64,000 nt of DNA from Nordella sp. HKS 07 (GCF_011046735.1 NZ_CP049258.1:868001-932000); one strand, 5' to 3'; positions 9,243-18,376 are shown, counted from the first letter of the stretch. Program-made: numbers and translations. Notes: a model not told the origin generated them from the letters alone.

Positions 9243-9950
9243 TCACCGCTTGCCATGGCCGGCGCGCGGAGCGTCGATGTTAATTCTCCCGTCATGTTCG
9301 GCGTCCTCTTCAGTGTCCTCGCGCGCCGAATCTCGCAGCGCGCTTTGTTCGGGAAAGTCCTCGTCGTCCGAGGGCGATCCCTCTTCTGAGCGGGGTGCAA
9401 CCATTCGGGCAGGAGCTTGGACAAATTGGGTCTCGCTATCCTCCATGTCCTCATCTCCCAGCTCTTCATCGTCTTCACTGACGCTTGTGAAATCTTCTTC
9501 CGCCTCATCCTCCAGGGGCTCGGCATCTTCTTCGTCGGCTTCTTCCTCGGGCGTCAGCGCGGCGGATAGCCGATCCAGCTCATGGTCGCGTGCCAGGCGC
9601 TGGGCGTCCAACGGTGTAGGCGGCCTACCAGTGCGAGGATCTTGAGTTGCGTCATAGGGGGCATCGTCGCCTTGGACGGCTTCCTGGGTTTCCTCTGACA
9701 CGGCGTTCGATTTGCCCTGACTTTCGAGAATACGATCTGGAACCCGTGCTACAGCATCCTCCGAGTGGAAGTCCTTTCCGGTTGCTCCCTCTGCCAGGAT
9801 GCGCGTTGCCGCATCGTCCTTGTCCTTCGGATTTGTCGAGAGGGGTGTCGTGGCCTCCGTTGCCGTGAGGCCGGCAACTCCGTCTTGCTCCCCACGTCGC
9901 GCCGACTCTGCGAACTGAGCAAGCGCTTCCGGGCGTTCGACTTTACTCAT
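9243..9950 (-). CDS. highly acidic protein of unknown function
   Basis: 235 aa with a normal N-terminal third (SKVERPEALAQFAESARRG) and a C-terminal half extremely rich in Glu and Asp (for example EEEADEEDAEPLEDEAEEDF). It is predicted to be mostly disordered and strongly negatively charged; no family recognised. The frame reaches an ATG at 9998, but AAGGAG nine bases before the ATG at 9950 marks the probable start. A GGAAC-N18-TT promoter lies just upstream (10007-9983), back to back with the one for the iron permease-like gene. Role in general stress is an inference from that promoter. Confidence 0.6.
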   Translation of the reverse strand: MSKVERPEALAQFAESARRGEQDGVAGLTATEATTPLSTNPKDKDDAATRILAEGATGKDFHSEDAVARVPDRILESQGKSNAVSEETQEAVQGDDAPYDATQDPRTGRPPTPLDAQRLARDHELDRLSAALTPEEEADEEDAEPLEDEAEEDFTSVSEDDEELGDEDMEDSETQFVQAPARMVAPRSEEGSPSDDEDFPEQSALRDSAREDTEEDAEHDGRINIDAPRAGHGKR

Positions 9951-9982
9951 TTGCCTAATCTCCTTGGGGGTTCGATTGAGCA

Positions 9983-10007
9983 AAGCGTTTGAGGGCAACT
10001 AAGTTCC
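9983..10007 (-). promoter_or_regulatory. EcfG/RpoE2-type promoter candidate for the acidic protein gene
   Basis: Minus-strand GGAAC at 10007-10003, 18 nt spacer, TT at 9984-9983, 33 nt before the ATG at 9950. Its GGAACTTAGT forms a 10 bp inverted repeat with the plus-strand promoter at 10021. Confidence 0.6.
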
Positions 10008-10020
10008 TGAGCTCATGAAG

Positions 10021-10045
10021 GGAACTTAGTGGGGCAGAAAATATT
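10021..10045 (+). promoter_or_regulatory. EcfG/RpoE2-type promoter candidate for the iron permease-like gene
   Basis: GGAAC at 10021-10025, 18 nt spacer, TT at 10044-10045, 47 nt before the ATG at 10093. Together with 9983-10007 it makes a divergent promoter pair in about 63 bp. Confidence 0.6.
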
Positions 10046-10092
10046 GATGGACGCCTGCCTATCGCAGGAGTGGGCGTAATAGGAGGCAGGCT

Positions 10093-10578
10093 ATGAAGAG
10101 AAACTCCAAAGCATCGTCAGGAGACCTTTTCGCCACATTTGCCAATAAAGTCGCCTGGGCGGCTGGCAGCCCGGTTGCCTTTGGATTGGCTTTGACTGTC
10201 TTAGTCACTTGGGTGGCGTGCGGCCCGCTCTTCAGTTATTCGGACGCCTGGCAGCTGGTGGTGAATACAGGGACAACCATCGTTACATTCCTGATGGTCT
10301 TCGTCATTCAGAACAGCCAAAACCGCGACGGCTTGGCCACGCAGATCAAGCTCGATGAAATTATCAGAGCATTGACTGGCGCCAAGAACTCGATGATTGA
10401 TCTGGAGTGCTTGACCAACGAGGAACTGGCGGACCTCAGAGTGAAGTTTGCGACCATCGCCGACGAGGCGCGAAAGGACGAACATGCGGTGCAAACGCGT
10501 AAACGCCGCCCCGGTGGGCATGCCGCGCGATCCGCGAAGAAAAATGGAGCGAAGACGAAACGGACTTTGCACGCGTAG
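10093..10578 (+). CDS. low-affinity iron permease family membrane protein
   Basis: 161 aa. Two membrane segments (residues about 27-50 and 58-78: AFGLALTVLVTWVACGPLF and TTIVTFLMVFVIQNSQNRD) followed by the amphipathic segment ATQIKLDEIIRALTGAKN match the low-affinity iron permease family (PF04120). Despite the name, bacterial members are usually uncharacterised small stress-associated membrane proteins. The C-terminus is Lys/Arg-rich. A strong GGAGG precedes the ATG. The promoter pair at 9983-10045 suggests general stress control together with the divergent acidic protein. Confidence 0.8.
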   Translation: MKRNSKASSGDLFATFANKVAWAAGSPVAFGLALTVLVTWVACGPLFSYSDAWQLVVNTGTTIVTFLMVFVIQNSQNRDGLATQIKLDEIIRALTGAKNSMIDLECLTNEELADLRVKFATIADEARKDEHAVQTRKRRPGGHAARSAKKNGAKTKRTLHA

Positions 10579-10664
10579 TAACTCCCGCGAACTTCTCAGC
10601 GTCCTGCCGAAGAGGGGGGCGCCGAGCGCCGGCACGGGGGAACCGCAGCCCGGCCGGCACTGCC

Positions 10665-12755
10665 TTATCCAGGGCTTCGGATCTTCGGCTCTCGCTCCCA
10701 GATCCGCTGCTGTTTTGCAGCGTTTATGAAGGTTAGGAAATCGGCCTTCTTGTCATCCAGCTTGACAATGCCCTCATCAAACATCCCCGACAGGCCAGCC
10801 TTATTCAGCAGCTCTGCGGATGGACCGTTGAACCCAATGACCTTCAAGTGGCCAAATGCGTCCCGTACCCAATCGATGGCAGAGGCCTCCTCGGCGAGTT
10901 CCCTTGCACCATCGTCGCTTGTGAAAACTGCGACCGCGTCGAAGATGACCGAGGGGGCGCCCGACAGCGCGTGATCCGCCGGCAGCTTGGCCTTGTCCGC
11001 CAGGAGGACGCCGCCAATTTTTGGGCAGACGACGGCCATTTCCGCGCCTTCCGCCTCAATCGCCTTCCGGAATTGCTTGACCAGAGAGCCGTCGATGCCG
11101 TTCGAGAGAAGGACACCAATCTTTCTTCCACGAAGAGTCGCTGGCGCCTTCTTGATTATGCTCAACGCAGGTGAAGGGGCGAGATCGCGCGGTTCAAGGG
11201 CGGGCTTGATTGGATCAATCTCAGTCGTTCCAAGCGCCTTGCTCACACCGCCGCAAAGCGCCTTGTCGATAATGGCCAGATGGCCGAGCATCCGCTTGCG
11301 AATGGCCGGTGTTTCCACTTTTCCAAGCTCGAACGCGAAGGCGCTCACAATATGCCGCTGCTCGGGCTCTGACATGGAGTTGAAAAACATCCGCGCCTGG
11401 CTGTAGTGGTCTTTGAAGGTTTCGGATCGTTCCCGGATCTTTCGAGGGCCGAAATCGCCCTCAGGATGAGTGGCGAAGCCTGTACCGCTTTCGCGGGGAC
11501 TATCGGGGTCAAGGCTGTTCGGTTCATAGGCCACGCGGCCCTTGGGGACGTCGATGCGGCGCATGCCGTCGCGCTGGAAGTTCCGCATCGGGCAGCGCGG
11601 CCGATTTACGGGTATTTCGTGGAAATTCGCCCCGCCAAGCCGAGAAAGCTGCGTATCGAGATACGAAAACAGGCGACCCTGCAAAAGCGGGTCATCCGAG
11701 AACTCGATGCCCGGCACGATATTGGCCGGATGGAAGGCGACCTGTTCTGTCTCCGCAAAGAAATTGTCCGGGTTCCGATTTAGCACCATTTTTCCGACGA
11801 TCTGCAGCGGCACGACCTCCTCAGGAATGAGCTTGGTGGCGTCGAGAATGTCAAAGTCCAGACCGGCGGCCGTTGCCTCATCGATAATTTGCACGCCAAA
11901 TTCGAACTCGGGGAAGTTCCCGCTGTCTATGGCCTTCCACAAATCACGCCGGTGGAAATCCTGATCCGCTCCATTGATCTTGACAGCCTCGTCCCAAAGC
12001 ACCGAAGCCGCGCCCAGGACAGGGCGCCAGTGGAATTTCACGAAGTTGGAGTCGCCTTCAGCGTTCACGAAGCGGAAAGTGTTCACGCCAAAGCCCTCAA
12101 TCATTCTGAGCGAGCGGGGGATCGCGCGATCCGACATCACCCACATCAGCATATGCATGCTTTCCGGCATCAGGGACACGAAATCCCAGAAGGTGTCATG
12201 CGCCGATGCGTTCTGCGGAAAGCCGCGATCCGGTTCCATCTTCACGGAATGGACCAGATCGGGAAATTTCACCGCATCCTGGATAAAGAAGACGGGAATG
12301 TTATTGCCGACGAGATCGAAATTTCCTTCGTCGGTATAAAACTTGACGGCGAAGCCGCGGACGTCGCGTGGGAGATCCACTGATCCCGCACCACCGGCGA
12401 CTGTTGAAAATCGCACGAAAACCTCAGTTTGTTTGGCCGTATTCTGCAAGAATCCTGCCTTGGTGAGATGGCGAAGCGACTTCGTCAGCTCGAAATAGCC
12501 ATGCGCCCCGGACCCTCTCGCATGGACGATCCGCTCGGGGATACGCTCATGATCAAAGTGCGTGATTTTCTCCCGCAGCATGAAATCTTCGAGCAATGCG
12601 GGACCGCGGCTACCTACTCTAAGGGAGTTCTGGTTGTCTGAGATCGTAATGCCCTGATTGGTCGTCAGTCGATCACCGGTCTTCTCGCTCTTTTGATGGA
12701 GTTCCCCGCCGGAACCGACTTCCCCAGTCGAGCCTGTCGCACGTGACGATTTCAT
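10665..12755 (-). CDS. katE: large-subunit (clade II, HPII-type) catalase
   Basis: Haem catalase of 696 aa that dismutates hydrogen peroxide. The catalase core contains the distal His motif [35 protein letters not shown] with the conserved distal-side region, and the proximal haem Tyr in [17 protein letters not shown]-terminal domain of about 150 residues ([20 protein letters not shown] onward) is the DJ-1/PfpI-like module that defines large-subunit catalases. AGGAG precedes the ATG at 12755. A GGAAC-N18-TT match lies at 12935-12911. Large catalases of this type are classical general-stress genes, which fits the neighbours. Confidence 0.95.
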   Translation of the reverse strand: MKSSRATGSTGEVGSGGELHQKSEKTGDRLTTNQGITISDNQNSLRVGSRGPALLEDFMLREKITHFDHERIPERIVHARGSGAHGYFELTKSLRHLTKAGFLQNTAKQTEVFVRFSTVAGGAGSVDLPRDVRGFAVKFYTDEGNFDLVGNNIPVFFIQDAVKFPDLVHSVKMEPDRGFPQNASAHDTFWDFVSLMPESMHMLMWVMSDRAIPRSLRMIEGFGVNTFRFVNAEGDSNFVKFHWRPVLGAASVLWDEAVKINGADQDFHRRDLWKAIDSGNFPEFEFGVQIIDEATAAGLDFDILDATKLIPEEVVPLQIVGKMVLNRNPDNFFAETEQVAFHPANIVPGIEFSDDPLLQGRLFSYLDTQLSRLGGANFHEIPVNRPRCPMRNFQRDGMRRIDVPKGRVAYEPNSLDPDSPRESGTGFATHPEGDFGPRKIRERSETFKDHYSQARMFFNSMSEPEQRHIVSAFAFELGKVETPAIRKRMLGHLAIIDKALCGGVSKALGTTEIDPIKPALEPRDLAPSPALSIIKKAPATLRGRKIGVLLSNGIDGSLVKQFRKAIEAEGAEMAVVCPKIGGVLLADKAKLPADHALSGAPSVIFDAVAVFTSDDGARELAEEASAIDWVRDAFGHLKVIGFNGPSAELLNKAGLSGMFDEGIVKLDDKKADFLTFINAAKQQRIWEREPKIRSPG

Positions 12756-12910
12756 ATGAGTCTCCTGCTGTGAGCCCGAGGGGGCGAAATTCGTTGAACC
12801 TGTTGGATGCGATTAGGCTGGGGCTTTGCGCCGCGATCTTCCTTTTGCAGTCGGATCGTCGCATTCACGCGTCAGTCCTCTTGCAGAAGCCCTCCGCACA
12901 TCGTCAGGAC

Positions 12911-12935
12911 AATGACGGGGAAGGGTGTTGGTTCC
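12911..12935 (-). promoter_or_regulatory. EcfG/RpoE2-type promoter candidate for katE
   Basis: Minus-strand GGAAC at 12935-12931, 18 nt spacer, TT at 12912-12911, about 155 nt upstream of the katE ATG. The rest of the 12756-13289 interval shows no gene that I can support. Confidence 0.5.
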
Positions 12936-13289
12936 GAATGGTTCGCCATTACTTTGCGCGCCTCCCCCTCCGGCGTCCGTGGGTGCGGGTCGGCTCAAGC
13001 GCGTTCGATGGGGAATAAGGCAGAAGCGTTGAGGTGCGTCGCTATACTTTTGGAACCCCTGCCCTTCCGGGGGGAGCATCCGCTCAGGAGATCGTTCCCC
13101 GAACTGTCAAGGACCAGGCCGGCGCGCAAAGGCAAGCGAGCGCTCAGCGTGAGGATTCTTCCATGTCGCGAAACAGCGACATTGTCCTTGATCCGGGTGG
13201 ATGGTCGCAAACCGGGCAGATAAAAGCCAAGCGCCCCGTGGCTGTATGCGGCGCTAGTTGAGGAAAGTATCTCTGGTAACGTCCGCGCC

Positions 13290-14147
13290 TTACTTCAGCC
13301 CCGCCTGCCTGCGCGCCTCGTCGAGATAGATGTCGCGCAATTTGCGCACCACCGGGCCCGGCTGGCCGCCGCCGACGCGTTTGCCGTCGATCTCGACAAT
13401 CGGCAGCACGAAATTGGAAGCGCTGGTGAGGAAAGCTTCGTCCGCCGCATAGGCTTCGTCCGGCGTGAACAAACGCTCCTCGATGGTGACGCCGTGCTCC
13501 TTGGCGAGGCGGAACAACGAACGGCGCGTGCAGCCGGCGAGGATGCTGTTGGACAGAGGCCTGGTGATGACCTTGCCGTCTTTCACGATATAGGCGTTCG
13601 ACGACGTGCCTTCGGTGATCTTGCCGTCCTCGACCATCCAGGCCTCGAAAGCACCCTCTTCATAAGCCTTCTGCTTGCCGAGCACCGGCGCCAGCAGCAT
13701 CACCGACTTGATGTCGCGCCGCGCCCAGCGGATATCGGGAATGGTGACGACCTTGACGCCCGCCGGCGCATACGGGTTTTCGAGCAGCTTCTGCTCCTGC
13801 GTGAAAGCAACGAGCGTCGACTTCGCCTCCTTCGGAAACTTGAAATCGCGGTCGGCGGCGCCGCGCGTCACCTGCATATAGATGATGCCCTCATCGAGCT
13901 TGTTGCGCTTGATGAGCTCCTCATGCATCTGGCGAAGTTCCGCCTTGCTGCACGGCCAGGCCATGCGGATCTCGTTGAGCGAGCGCTCCAGCCGCTCGGC
14001 ATGCGGCTCATAATCGACGAGCCTGCCGTTGATCACGGCCGTCACTTCATAGATGCCGTCGGCGAACAGGAAGCCGCGATCGAAAATTGAGACTTTCCCT
14101 TCATTTTCAGGGACATAGCTTCCATTCACATAGACGACGCGGCTCAT
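13290..14147 (-). CDS. D-amino acid aminotransferase (class IV PLP enzyme)
   Basis: 285 aa fold-type IV PLP aminotransferase. N-terminal VVYVNGSYVPENEGKVSIFD and RGFLFADGIYEV are the family signature; the PLP Lys is in PVLGKQKAYEEGAFEAW, and DGKITEGTSSNAYIV is the phosphate/cofactor region. The frame is open to 14252, but the ATG at 14147 starts the conserved domain directly and has AAGGGA upstream. The usual reaction is transamination between D-alanine (or other D-amino acids) and 2-oxoacids; branched-chain activity cannot be excluded. It is divergent from the class III aminotransferase at 14270. Confidence 0.85.
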   Translation of the reverse strand: MSRVVYVNGSYVPENEGKVSIFDRGFLFADGIYEVTAVINGRLVDYEPHAERLERSLNEIRMAWPCSKAELRQMHEELIKRNKLDEGIIYMQVTRGAADRDFKFPKEAKSTLVAFTQEQKLLENPYAPAGVKVVTIPDIRWARRDIKSVMLLAPVLGKQKAYEEGAFEAWMVEDGKITEGTSSNAYIVKDGKVITRPLSNSILAGCTRRSLFRLAKEHGVTIEERLFTPDEAYAADEAFLTSASNFVLPIVEIDGKRVGGGQPGPVVRKLRDIYLDEARRQAGLK

Positions 14148-14269
14148 TGGATTTTCCCTTGTGACGTGAAGCGCTGTCAAACCAGATTCTGGAGCAGAAA
14201 TCCATGGGGGTTGTGCCTCCCCCCTGGCCCGGCTAGGTAAGTGCCGGCTCAACTACCGTAAAGGATATC

Positions 14270-15622
14270 ATGGCCTCCCGGATCACGGACGCCTCGGTCG
14301 AGGCGATGCTGACGCGTGAAAAAGCCCATTTTCTGCAGCGCAACCCGAAATCCAGGACCTTGTCGGACGAATCCTCCAAATATTGGCTGCGCGGCGTGCC
14401 GATGCATTGGATGATCGACTGGGGCACGCCTTTTCCCTTGTTCATCGAAAAAGCCTCGGGCGTCGATCTGACCGATGCCGACGGCAACTTCTATGTCGAT
14501 TTCTGCCTGGGCGATACCGGCGCCATGTTCGGCCACAGCCCCAAGGCGCTGGCCGAAACCTTGCGCCAGGCAAGCCTCGACGGCTTCACCACCATGCTGC
14601 CCTCACCCGATGCGCCAATCGTCGGGCGCCTCCTCGCCGAGCGCTTCGGCTTGCCCGCCTGGCAGGTGACGGCGACCGCGTCGGATGCCAACCGCGCGGT
14701 GTTGCGCTGGTGCCGCGCCATCACCGGGCGCAAGAAAATCCTCGTCTTCAACGGCTGCTATCATGGTTCTGTGGACGAAACCTTTGTCGGCCTCGAAAAC
14801 GGCAGAGAAGTCGCCGATCCGGCCTTGATCGGCGAGCCGCGCGACATCACCCAATTCACCAAGGTCGTCGAGTTCAACGACTTACCGGCCCTCGAGGCGG
14901 CGCTGGCGCCTGGCGATGTCGCCTGCGTGCTGGCCGAGCCTTTGATGACCAATATCGGCATGGTGCTGCCCGATGAGGGTTTCCATGACGCCTTGCGCCG
15001 GATCACGCGGCGCACCGGCACGCTGCTGGTGATGGACGAGACGCATTGCATGTCCTCCGGCCCCGGCGGTTATTCGGGCGTCCATGGCCTCGAACCCGAC
15101 GCCATCGTGCTCGGCAAGCCGATCGCCGGCGGCGTGCCCGCGGCCGTCTACGGCTTCTCGGCGGAGACCGCGCTGCGCATCAGCAACTATCTCGAACATC
15201 GCGAGCCGGGCCGCTCCGGCATCGGCACCACGCTCTCAGGCTCGAAGCTGCAGGTAGCGCTCATGCGCACCATGCTCGAAACCTATTTCACCCGGGAGGC
15301 TTTCGCCCCTCTGATCGAGCTCGCCAGAAGGCTCGAAAGAGGTATCGCGAATGTCATCATCAAATATGGGGCACCATGGCATGTCGTGCGCGTCGGCGCT
15401 CGCGTGGAATTCATGTGCAGCCCGGACAGACCGCGTAATGGCGGCGAAGCGGGCCGTATCATCCACCGCCCGATCGACATGGCCATTCATCACTATCTTC
15501 TGAACCGCGGCGTGTTGATCACGCCGTTCCATAATATGATGTTGATATGCCCCGCGACGACGGAAGCGCATGTCGAGAGCCTGATCAACGGCCTCGACCA
15601 ATGCCTTGCCGAACTCGTCTGA
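14270..15622 (+). CDS. class III aminotransferase, glutamate-1-semialdehyde aminomutase-like
   Basis: 450 aa PLP enzyme of the class III (HemL-like) group. Seen are the glycine/cofactor region VFNGCYHGSVDETFVG, the Asp region LLVMDETHCM, and the PLP Lys in IVLGKPIAGGVPAAVYG. It is unlikely to be the housekeeping haem enzyme: HemL is shorter (about 430 aa), and this gene sits 21 nt upstream of a glutamine-synthetase-family gene in the same direction, a pairing that points to amine or amino acid catabolism (transamination plus gamma-glutamylation). Substrate unknown. Confidence 0.8.
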   Translation: MASRITDASVEAMLTREKAHFLQRNPKSRTLSDESSKYWLRGVPMHWMIDWGTPFPLFIEKASGVDLTDADGNFYVDFCLGDTGAMFGHSPKALAETLRQASLDGFTTMLPSPDAPIVGRLLAERFGLPAWQVTATASDANRAVLRWCRAITGRKKILVFNGCYHGSVDETFVGLENGREVADPALIGEPRDITQFTKVVEFNDLPALEAALAPGDVACVLAEPLMTNIGMVLPDEGFHDALRRITRRTGTLLVMDETHCMSSGPGGYSGVHGLEPDAIVLGKPIAGGVPAAVYGFSAETALRISNYLEHREPGRSGIGTTLSGSKLQVALMRTMLETYFTREAFAPLIELARRLERGIANVIIKYGAPWHVVRVGARVEFMCSPDRPRNGGEAGRIIHRPIDMAIHHYLLNRGVLITPFHNMMLICPATTEAHVESLINGLDQCLAELV

Positions 15623-15643
15623 CCGGATGGGAGCCCTTGAATC

Positions 15644-17020
15644 ATGACCGTCATCACCCCGCAGCGCCAGAGTGAAGCTCAGAGCTTTCTCGACGCCAAT
15701 CCCGGGATCGAAAGCTTTCATCTGATCTGGACCGATCTGTGCGGTATCCAGCGCGGCAAGATCCTGCGCCGCGACGAATTGGTGCCGGGCTGGCGCGACG
15801 GCCGCTTCCTGCCGATCTCGGCGCTTGTTCTCGACGCCACCGGCCAGGATGTGCCGGAGACCGGTCTCGTCTTCGATGAAGGCGACCGCGACCTGCTGCT
15901 GTGGCCTGTACCCGGCAGCATGACGACCATTCCCTGGGCCACCCAGCCGGCGGCGCAATATATCGGCGCCGCGCATGACCTCGACGGCTTTCCCCATTAT
16001 GCCGATCCGCGCAATGCCCTTGAAAAGATCGTCGGGCGCTTCTCCGAATTCAACATGACGCCGGTCGGCGCGGTCGAGGTCGAATTCTTCCTGATGGATC
16101 GTGAATCGGCCTTCGCCGGCACGCCCAGGGCGCCCAAGGCGCTCACCAACGGCGCGCGCCCGCAGCACTACCAGGCCTATCACCTGCAGGATCTCGACGA
16201 TTTCGCGCCCTTCTTCCACGACCTCTACGCCTATGCCGACATCCAGGGCCTGCCGGCCAAGACGCTGATCTCGGAATATGCGCCGGGCCAGATGGAGATC
16301 GTGCTGCGCCATCGCAACGACGTGCTGAAGGCCTGCGATGAAGGTATCATGCTGAAGCGGCTCATCAAGGCCGTCGCCGACAAGCATGGCCTTGTCGCCA
16401 CCTTCATGGCGAAGCCCTATTCCGAGTGGACAGGCTCGGGCATGCATATTCATATCAGTCTCGCCGACGAGGCCGGCAAGAATCTCTTCGCCGCAGCAAA
16501 CCCGACCGAGAACGAGTTGCTGCTCAATGCGCTGGGCGGACTCAAGGCGTCGATGGCCGAATCCATGCTGATCTTCGCCCCCAACGCCAATTCCTATCGC
16601 CGCTTCCGCCGCAACTCCTATGCGCCGGTATCGGCGAGCTGGGGCGTCAACAACCGCACCGTCTCGCTGCGCATCCCGGCGGGCGCGCCCGAGACCTGCC
16701 ATATCGAGCACCGCCCCGCGGGCGCCGACGCCAATCCCTATCTGGTGATGGCCGCCATCCTCGCCGGCATGCATCATGGCATCGCCGAGAAGCTCGATCC
16801 GGGCGCTCCCGTCACCGGCAACGGCTATGAGAAGCGGGCCAAATATATTCCCGGCAACTGGTTCGAGGCGATCGACGCCTTCTGGCGCGCCTCGATCCTC
16901 AAGGAGTATTTCGGCAAGGACTTCGTCGACACATTCTGTACGCTGAAAGAGGTCGAAGCCGATCGCTTCTTCGCCGAGCCGACGGCGCGCGATTACGAGT
17001 GGTATCTCAGAACTATTTGA
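15644..17020 (+). CDS. glutamine synthetase family protein (PuuA/GlnT-like)
   Basis: 458 aa. Catalytic-domain motifs are in order: EYAPGQMEIVLRH, the ATP/glutamate loop GSGMHIHISL, RRNSYAPVSASWGVNNRT and HRPAGADANPYLVMAAILAG. An N-terminal beta-grasp part (IWTDLCGIQRGKILRRDEL) is present. Members of this branch ligate glutamate to polyamines or other amines rather than ammonia. The gene follows the class III aminotransferase by 21 nt and very likely shares its transcript. True glutamine synthesis is possible but less likely from the context. Confidence 0.85.
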   Translation: MTVITPQRQSEAQSFLDANPGIESFHLIWTDLCGIQRGKILRRDELVPGWRDGRFLPISALVLDATGQDVPETGLVFDEGDRDLLLWPVPGSMTTIPWATQPAAQYIGAAHDLDGFPHYADPRNALEKIVGRFSEFNMTPVGAVEVEFFLMDRESAFAGTPRAPKALTNGARPQHYQAYHLQDLDDFAPFFHDLYAYADIQGLPAKTLISEYAPGQMEIVLRHRNDVLKACDEGIMLKRLIKAVADKHGLVATFMAKPYSEWTGSGMHIHISLADEAGKNLFAAANPTENELLLNALGGLKASMAESMLIFAPNANSYRRFRRNSYAPVSASWGVNNRTVSLRIPAGAPETCHIEHRPAGADANPYLVMAAILAGMHHGIAEKLDPGAPVTGNGYEKRAKYIPGNWFEAIDAFWRASILKEYFGKDFVDTFCTLKEVEADRFFAEPTARDYEWYLRTI

Positions 17021-17024
17021 CCAG

Positions 17025-17070
17025 AGCGCTTCCCGCAAAAGTTGCTCGACTTTTGCGATAAGGAAGCGCT
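17025..17070. repeat. palindromic intergenic repeat (nested hairpin)
   Basis: Outer arms AGCGCTTCC (17025-17033) / GGAAGCGCT (17062-17070) and inner arms CGCAAAAGT (17034-17042) / ACTTTTGCG (17049-17057). It starts 4 nt after the glutamine-synthetase-family stop codon. The pattern resembles dispersed palindromes seen between genes of many Rhizobiales and may also stabilise or terminate the transcript. Confidence 0.65.
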
Positions 17071-17099
17071 CCTATTTTTGCGTAATCGAGCCTTTTTAT

Positions 17100-17127
17100 C
17101 CCGTTCGGATGTTTTCATCCGAACGGG
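17100..17127. repeat. perfect 12 bp hairpin
   Basis: CCCGTTCGGATG (17100-17111), TTTT loop, CATCCGAACGGG (17116-17127). There is no downstream T-run, so it is not a classical terminator; it lies between two other inverted repeats ahead of the thiolase gene. Confidence 0.7.
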
Positions 17128-17142
17128 AAAGGCTTCTATGTT

Positions 17143-17177
17143 ATGGGTCAGCTAACTCATACAGGGAGCTGACCCAT
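17143..17177 (+). promoter_or_regulatory. inverted repeat covering the thiolase ribosome binding site and start codon
   Basis: Perfect 11 bp arms ATGGGTCAGCT (17143-17153) and AGCTGACCCAT (17167-17177) with a 13 nt loop. The right arm contains the first two bases of the ATG at 17176 and abuts the GGGAG ribosome binding site (17164-17168). As RNA it would hide the start; as DNA it could be an operator. Confidence 0.55.
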
Positions 17178-18336
17178 GACCGCCATCATCGGCTGGGCGC
17201 ATTCGAAATTCGGCAAGCTCGAAGCCGAAACGCTCGAAAGCCTGATCGCCGGCATCGCTGCGCAAGCGATCGCCGATGCCGGCATTTCACCTAAGGACAT
17301 CGACGCCATTTATGTCGGCAATTTCGGCGGTTTCGAGAAGCAGTCTTTCCCGGCCGCCTTCGCGCTGAATGCATCGCCGGACCTGCGCTTCAAACCGGCG
17401 ACGCGGGTGGAGAACGCCTGCGCCACCGGTTCCGCCGCCATCCATGCCGCCGACACCTCGATCGCCGCGCGCGCCGCCCGTTTCGTGCTGGTGGTGGGGG
17501 CGGAGAAGATGACCGTGGCGCCCGGCGATCAGATCGGCGACATCCTGCTCAATGCCTCCTATCGGGCCGAGGAAGGCGACACGCCGGGCGGCTTCGCCGG
17601 CATATTCGGGCGCATCGCCGAACTTTATTTTCAGCGTTATGGCGACCAGTCGGAAGCGCTCGCCCGCATTGCCGCCAAGAACCACAAGAACGGCGTCGCC
17701 AATCCTTACGCGCAATTGCGCAAGGAGCTCTCGGTCGAATTCTGCAATACGGTGTCGGACAAGAACCCCATCGTCGCCGGACCTTTGCGGCGCACCGACT
17801 GCTCGCTGGTTTCAGACGGCGCCGCGGCCATCGTGATGTGCGACACGGAAACTGCCTTGCGCTTTCCCAAGGCCGTGCATCTGCGCGGCCTCGCCCATGT
17901 CCAGGACTATCTGCCGATGTCCGCGCGCGACATCGTCAATTTCGAGGGCTGCGAAGTCGCCTGGCGCAAAGCGCATGAGCGCGCCGGCACGTCCCTTGCC
18001 GACCTATCCTTCGTCGAGACACATGATTGCTTCACCATCGCCGAGCTCCTCGAATACGAGGCCATGGGCCTCGCCCCCAGAGGCCAGGGTGCGCGCGCCA
18101 TCGCCGAGGGCTGGACGCAGAAGGACGGCAAGCTGCCGGTCAATCCCTCGGGCGGCCTCAAATCCAAAGGACATCCGATCGGCGCCACCGGCGTATCGAT
18201 GCATGTGATGGCGGCATTGCAGCTCGAGGGCAAGGCCGAGGGCATGCAGGTGAAGGACGCGAAACTGGCGGGGATCTTCAACATGGGTGGCGCCGCGGTC
18301 GCCAATTATGTTTCGATCCTCGAGCGGTTGAGGTAA
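17176..18336 (+). CDS. thiolase family protein (acetyl-CoA acetyltransferase/SCP-x-like)
   Basis: 386 aa thiolase fold enzyme that condenses or cleaves acyl-CoA. The nucleophile Cys82 lies in VENACATGSAAIH, the second-half His in ETHDCF, and the C-terminal loop in GHPIGATGVSMH and NMGGAAVANY. The arrangement is of the SCP-x/non-specific thiolase branch, with His-Asp-Cys instead of the usual C-terminal GGGxCxG, so the biochemical reaction may differ from FadA. It follows the glutamine-synthetase-family gene after 155 nt containing three inverted repeats, the last of which overlaps its start codon. Confidence 0.85.
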   Translation: MTAIIGWAHSKFGKLEAETLESLIAGIAAQAIADAGISPKDIDAIYVGNFGGFEKQSFPAAFALNASPDLRFKPATRVENACATGSAAIHAADTSIAARAARFVLVVGAEKMTVAPGDQIGDILLNASYRAEEGDTPGGFAGIFGRIAELYFQRYGDQSEALARIAAKNHKNGVANPYAQLRKELSVEFCNTVSDKNPIVAGPLRRTDCSLVSDGAAAIVMCDTETALRFPKAVHLRGLAHVQDYLPMSARDIVNFEGCEVAWRKAHERAGTSLADLSFVETHDCFTIAELLEYEAMGLAPRGQGARAIAEGWTQKDGKLPVNPSGGLKSKGHPIGATGVSMHVMAALQLEGKAEGMQVKDAKLAGIFNMGGAAVANYVSILERLR

Positions 18337-18340
18337 AAGT

Positions 18341-18376
18341 CCCTCGCCCCGCGTGAGCGGGGAGAGGGAGGGGACC
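18341..18376. repeat. REP-like palindromic element, copy 1
   Basis: Stem CCTCGCCCCGC / GCGGGGAGAGG around GTGA, followed by GAGGGG. It is an inverted copy of the element at 18460-18533. Confidence 0.65.

Noticed and set aside
12756-13289. Several short frames between katE and the D-amino acid aminotransferase
   Set aside because: No ribosome binding sites, atypical composition and mutual overlap; only the katE promoter candidate is credible here.
15236-17038. 600-codon minus-strand open frame
   Set aside because: Antisense of the glutamine-synthetase-family gene and the end of the aminotransferase; both plus-strand genes have full motif sets.
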